Notes under the pieces: model-generated
The model's database searches: none
The model's input: only the letters and a program-made list of their open reading frames with translations
Told to the model about the DNA's origin: nothing
IMG/VR virus record: IMGVR_UViG_3300042475_002819
Span: 1 to 27,063 of that record
Origin: a virus
Length of the DNA stretch: 27,063 nt
Direction: 5' to 3' (one strand)
Translations under genes and position numbers: made by a program
Shown: one piece after another, positions 27,006-27,063 of the stretch
Numbering within the stretch: position 1 is the stretch's first letter
Layout of the letters: each line of letters opens with the position of its first letter

Positions 27006-27063
27006 ATGTCTGAGAAGAACAAGCTGGTCGGAGCGCTGAACGCTCTCAAGCGCATTGCAGAGC
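27006..27063 (+). CDS. Start of the next structural gene (truncated by the window)
   Basis: ATG 27006 with GAGGTG 6-7 nt upstream, 8 nt after terL. Nineteen codons remain: MSEKNKLVGALNALKRIAE, then the window ends. By order, a portal or head protein would be expected; the residues themselves do not show it. Confidence 0.6.
   Translation, partial: MSEKNKLVGALNALKRIAE

Overview
This window looks like the replication, early/accessory and packaging-start part of a tailed double-stranded DNA bacteriophage (or a prophage) of an alphaproteobacterium, probably of the Rhizobiales. The evidence is the gene content (PrimPol, RusA, Sak4-like ATPase, DUF669 protein, SF2 helicase, both terminase subunits), high GC (about 70% in hand-counted core stretches), and six promoters of the CTTGAC-N17-CTATAT type typical of alphaproteobacterial housekeeping sigma factors. 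No integrase, tRNA, rRNA, CRISPR or insertion sequence was seen.

Layout. (1) 1-1983, minus strand: a primase-polymerase/ATPase cut by the window edge, and a RusA Holliday-junction resolvase. (2) 2128-7721, plus strand: the replication/recombination operon: conserved phage protein, RecA-like ATPase, small basic protein, DUF669 protein, PD-(D/E)XK nuclease, an inserted AT-richer gene, and a DEAD/DEAH helicase. (3) 7690-9746: tightly overlapping small genes, including a DUF6511-like protein, tiny membrane/secreted peptides and an HTH regulator. (4) 9752-16641: a cassette region of small, mostly unknown genes (plus a DUF6011-like protein and a SprT-like metallopeptidase). It is punctuated by repeated promoter + palindromic operator + hairpin + Shine-Dalgarno modules and has a two-gene minus-strand islet at 11916-12481. 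(5) 16638-19886: a train of overlapping small genes, eight of whose junctions carry nearly the same sequence (GGAGGCCAAGCCATGAGC). (6) 19887-20662: a non-coding region with an AT-rich island and tandem repeats. (7) 20663-27063: terminase small subunit, a 1,451-residue modular polyvalent protein, terminase large subunit, and the first codons of the next gene.

How the parts fit. The replication genes suggest PrimPol-type initiation with recombination-linked replication; RusA, the Cas4-like nuclease and the Sak4-like ATPase would process recombination intermediates. The accessory genes seem to be coordinated by one regulatory device: a sigma-70 promoter whose spacer is a GC palindrome (putative operator), followed by a covarying 5'-leader hairpin and a CTCC-GAW-GGAG element that could mask the ribosome-binding site. 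This repeated module, a 23-bp direct-repeat-flanked gene insertion at one of its copies, and the conserved 'EAKP / MS' junction train suggest a genome built for swapping small genes in and out under common control. These are the most unusual features of the window.
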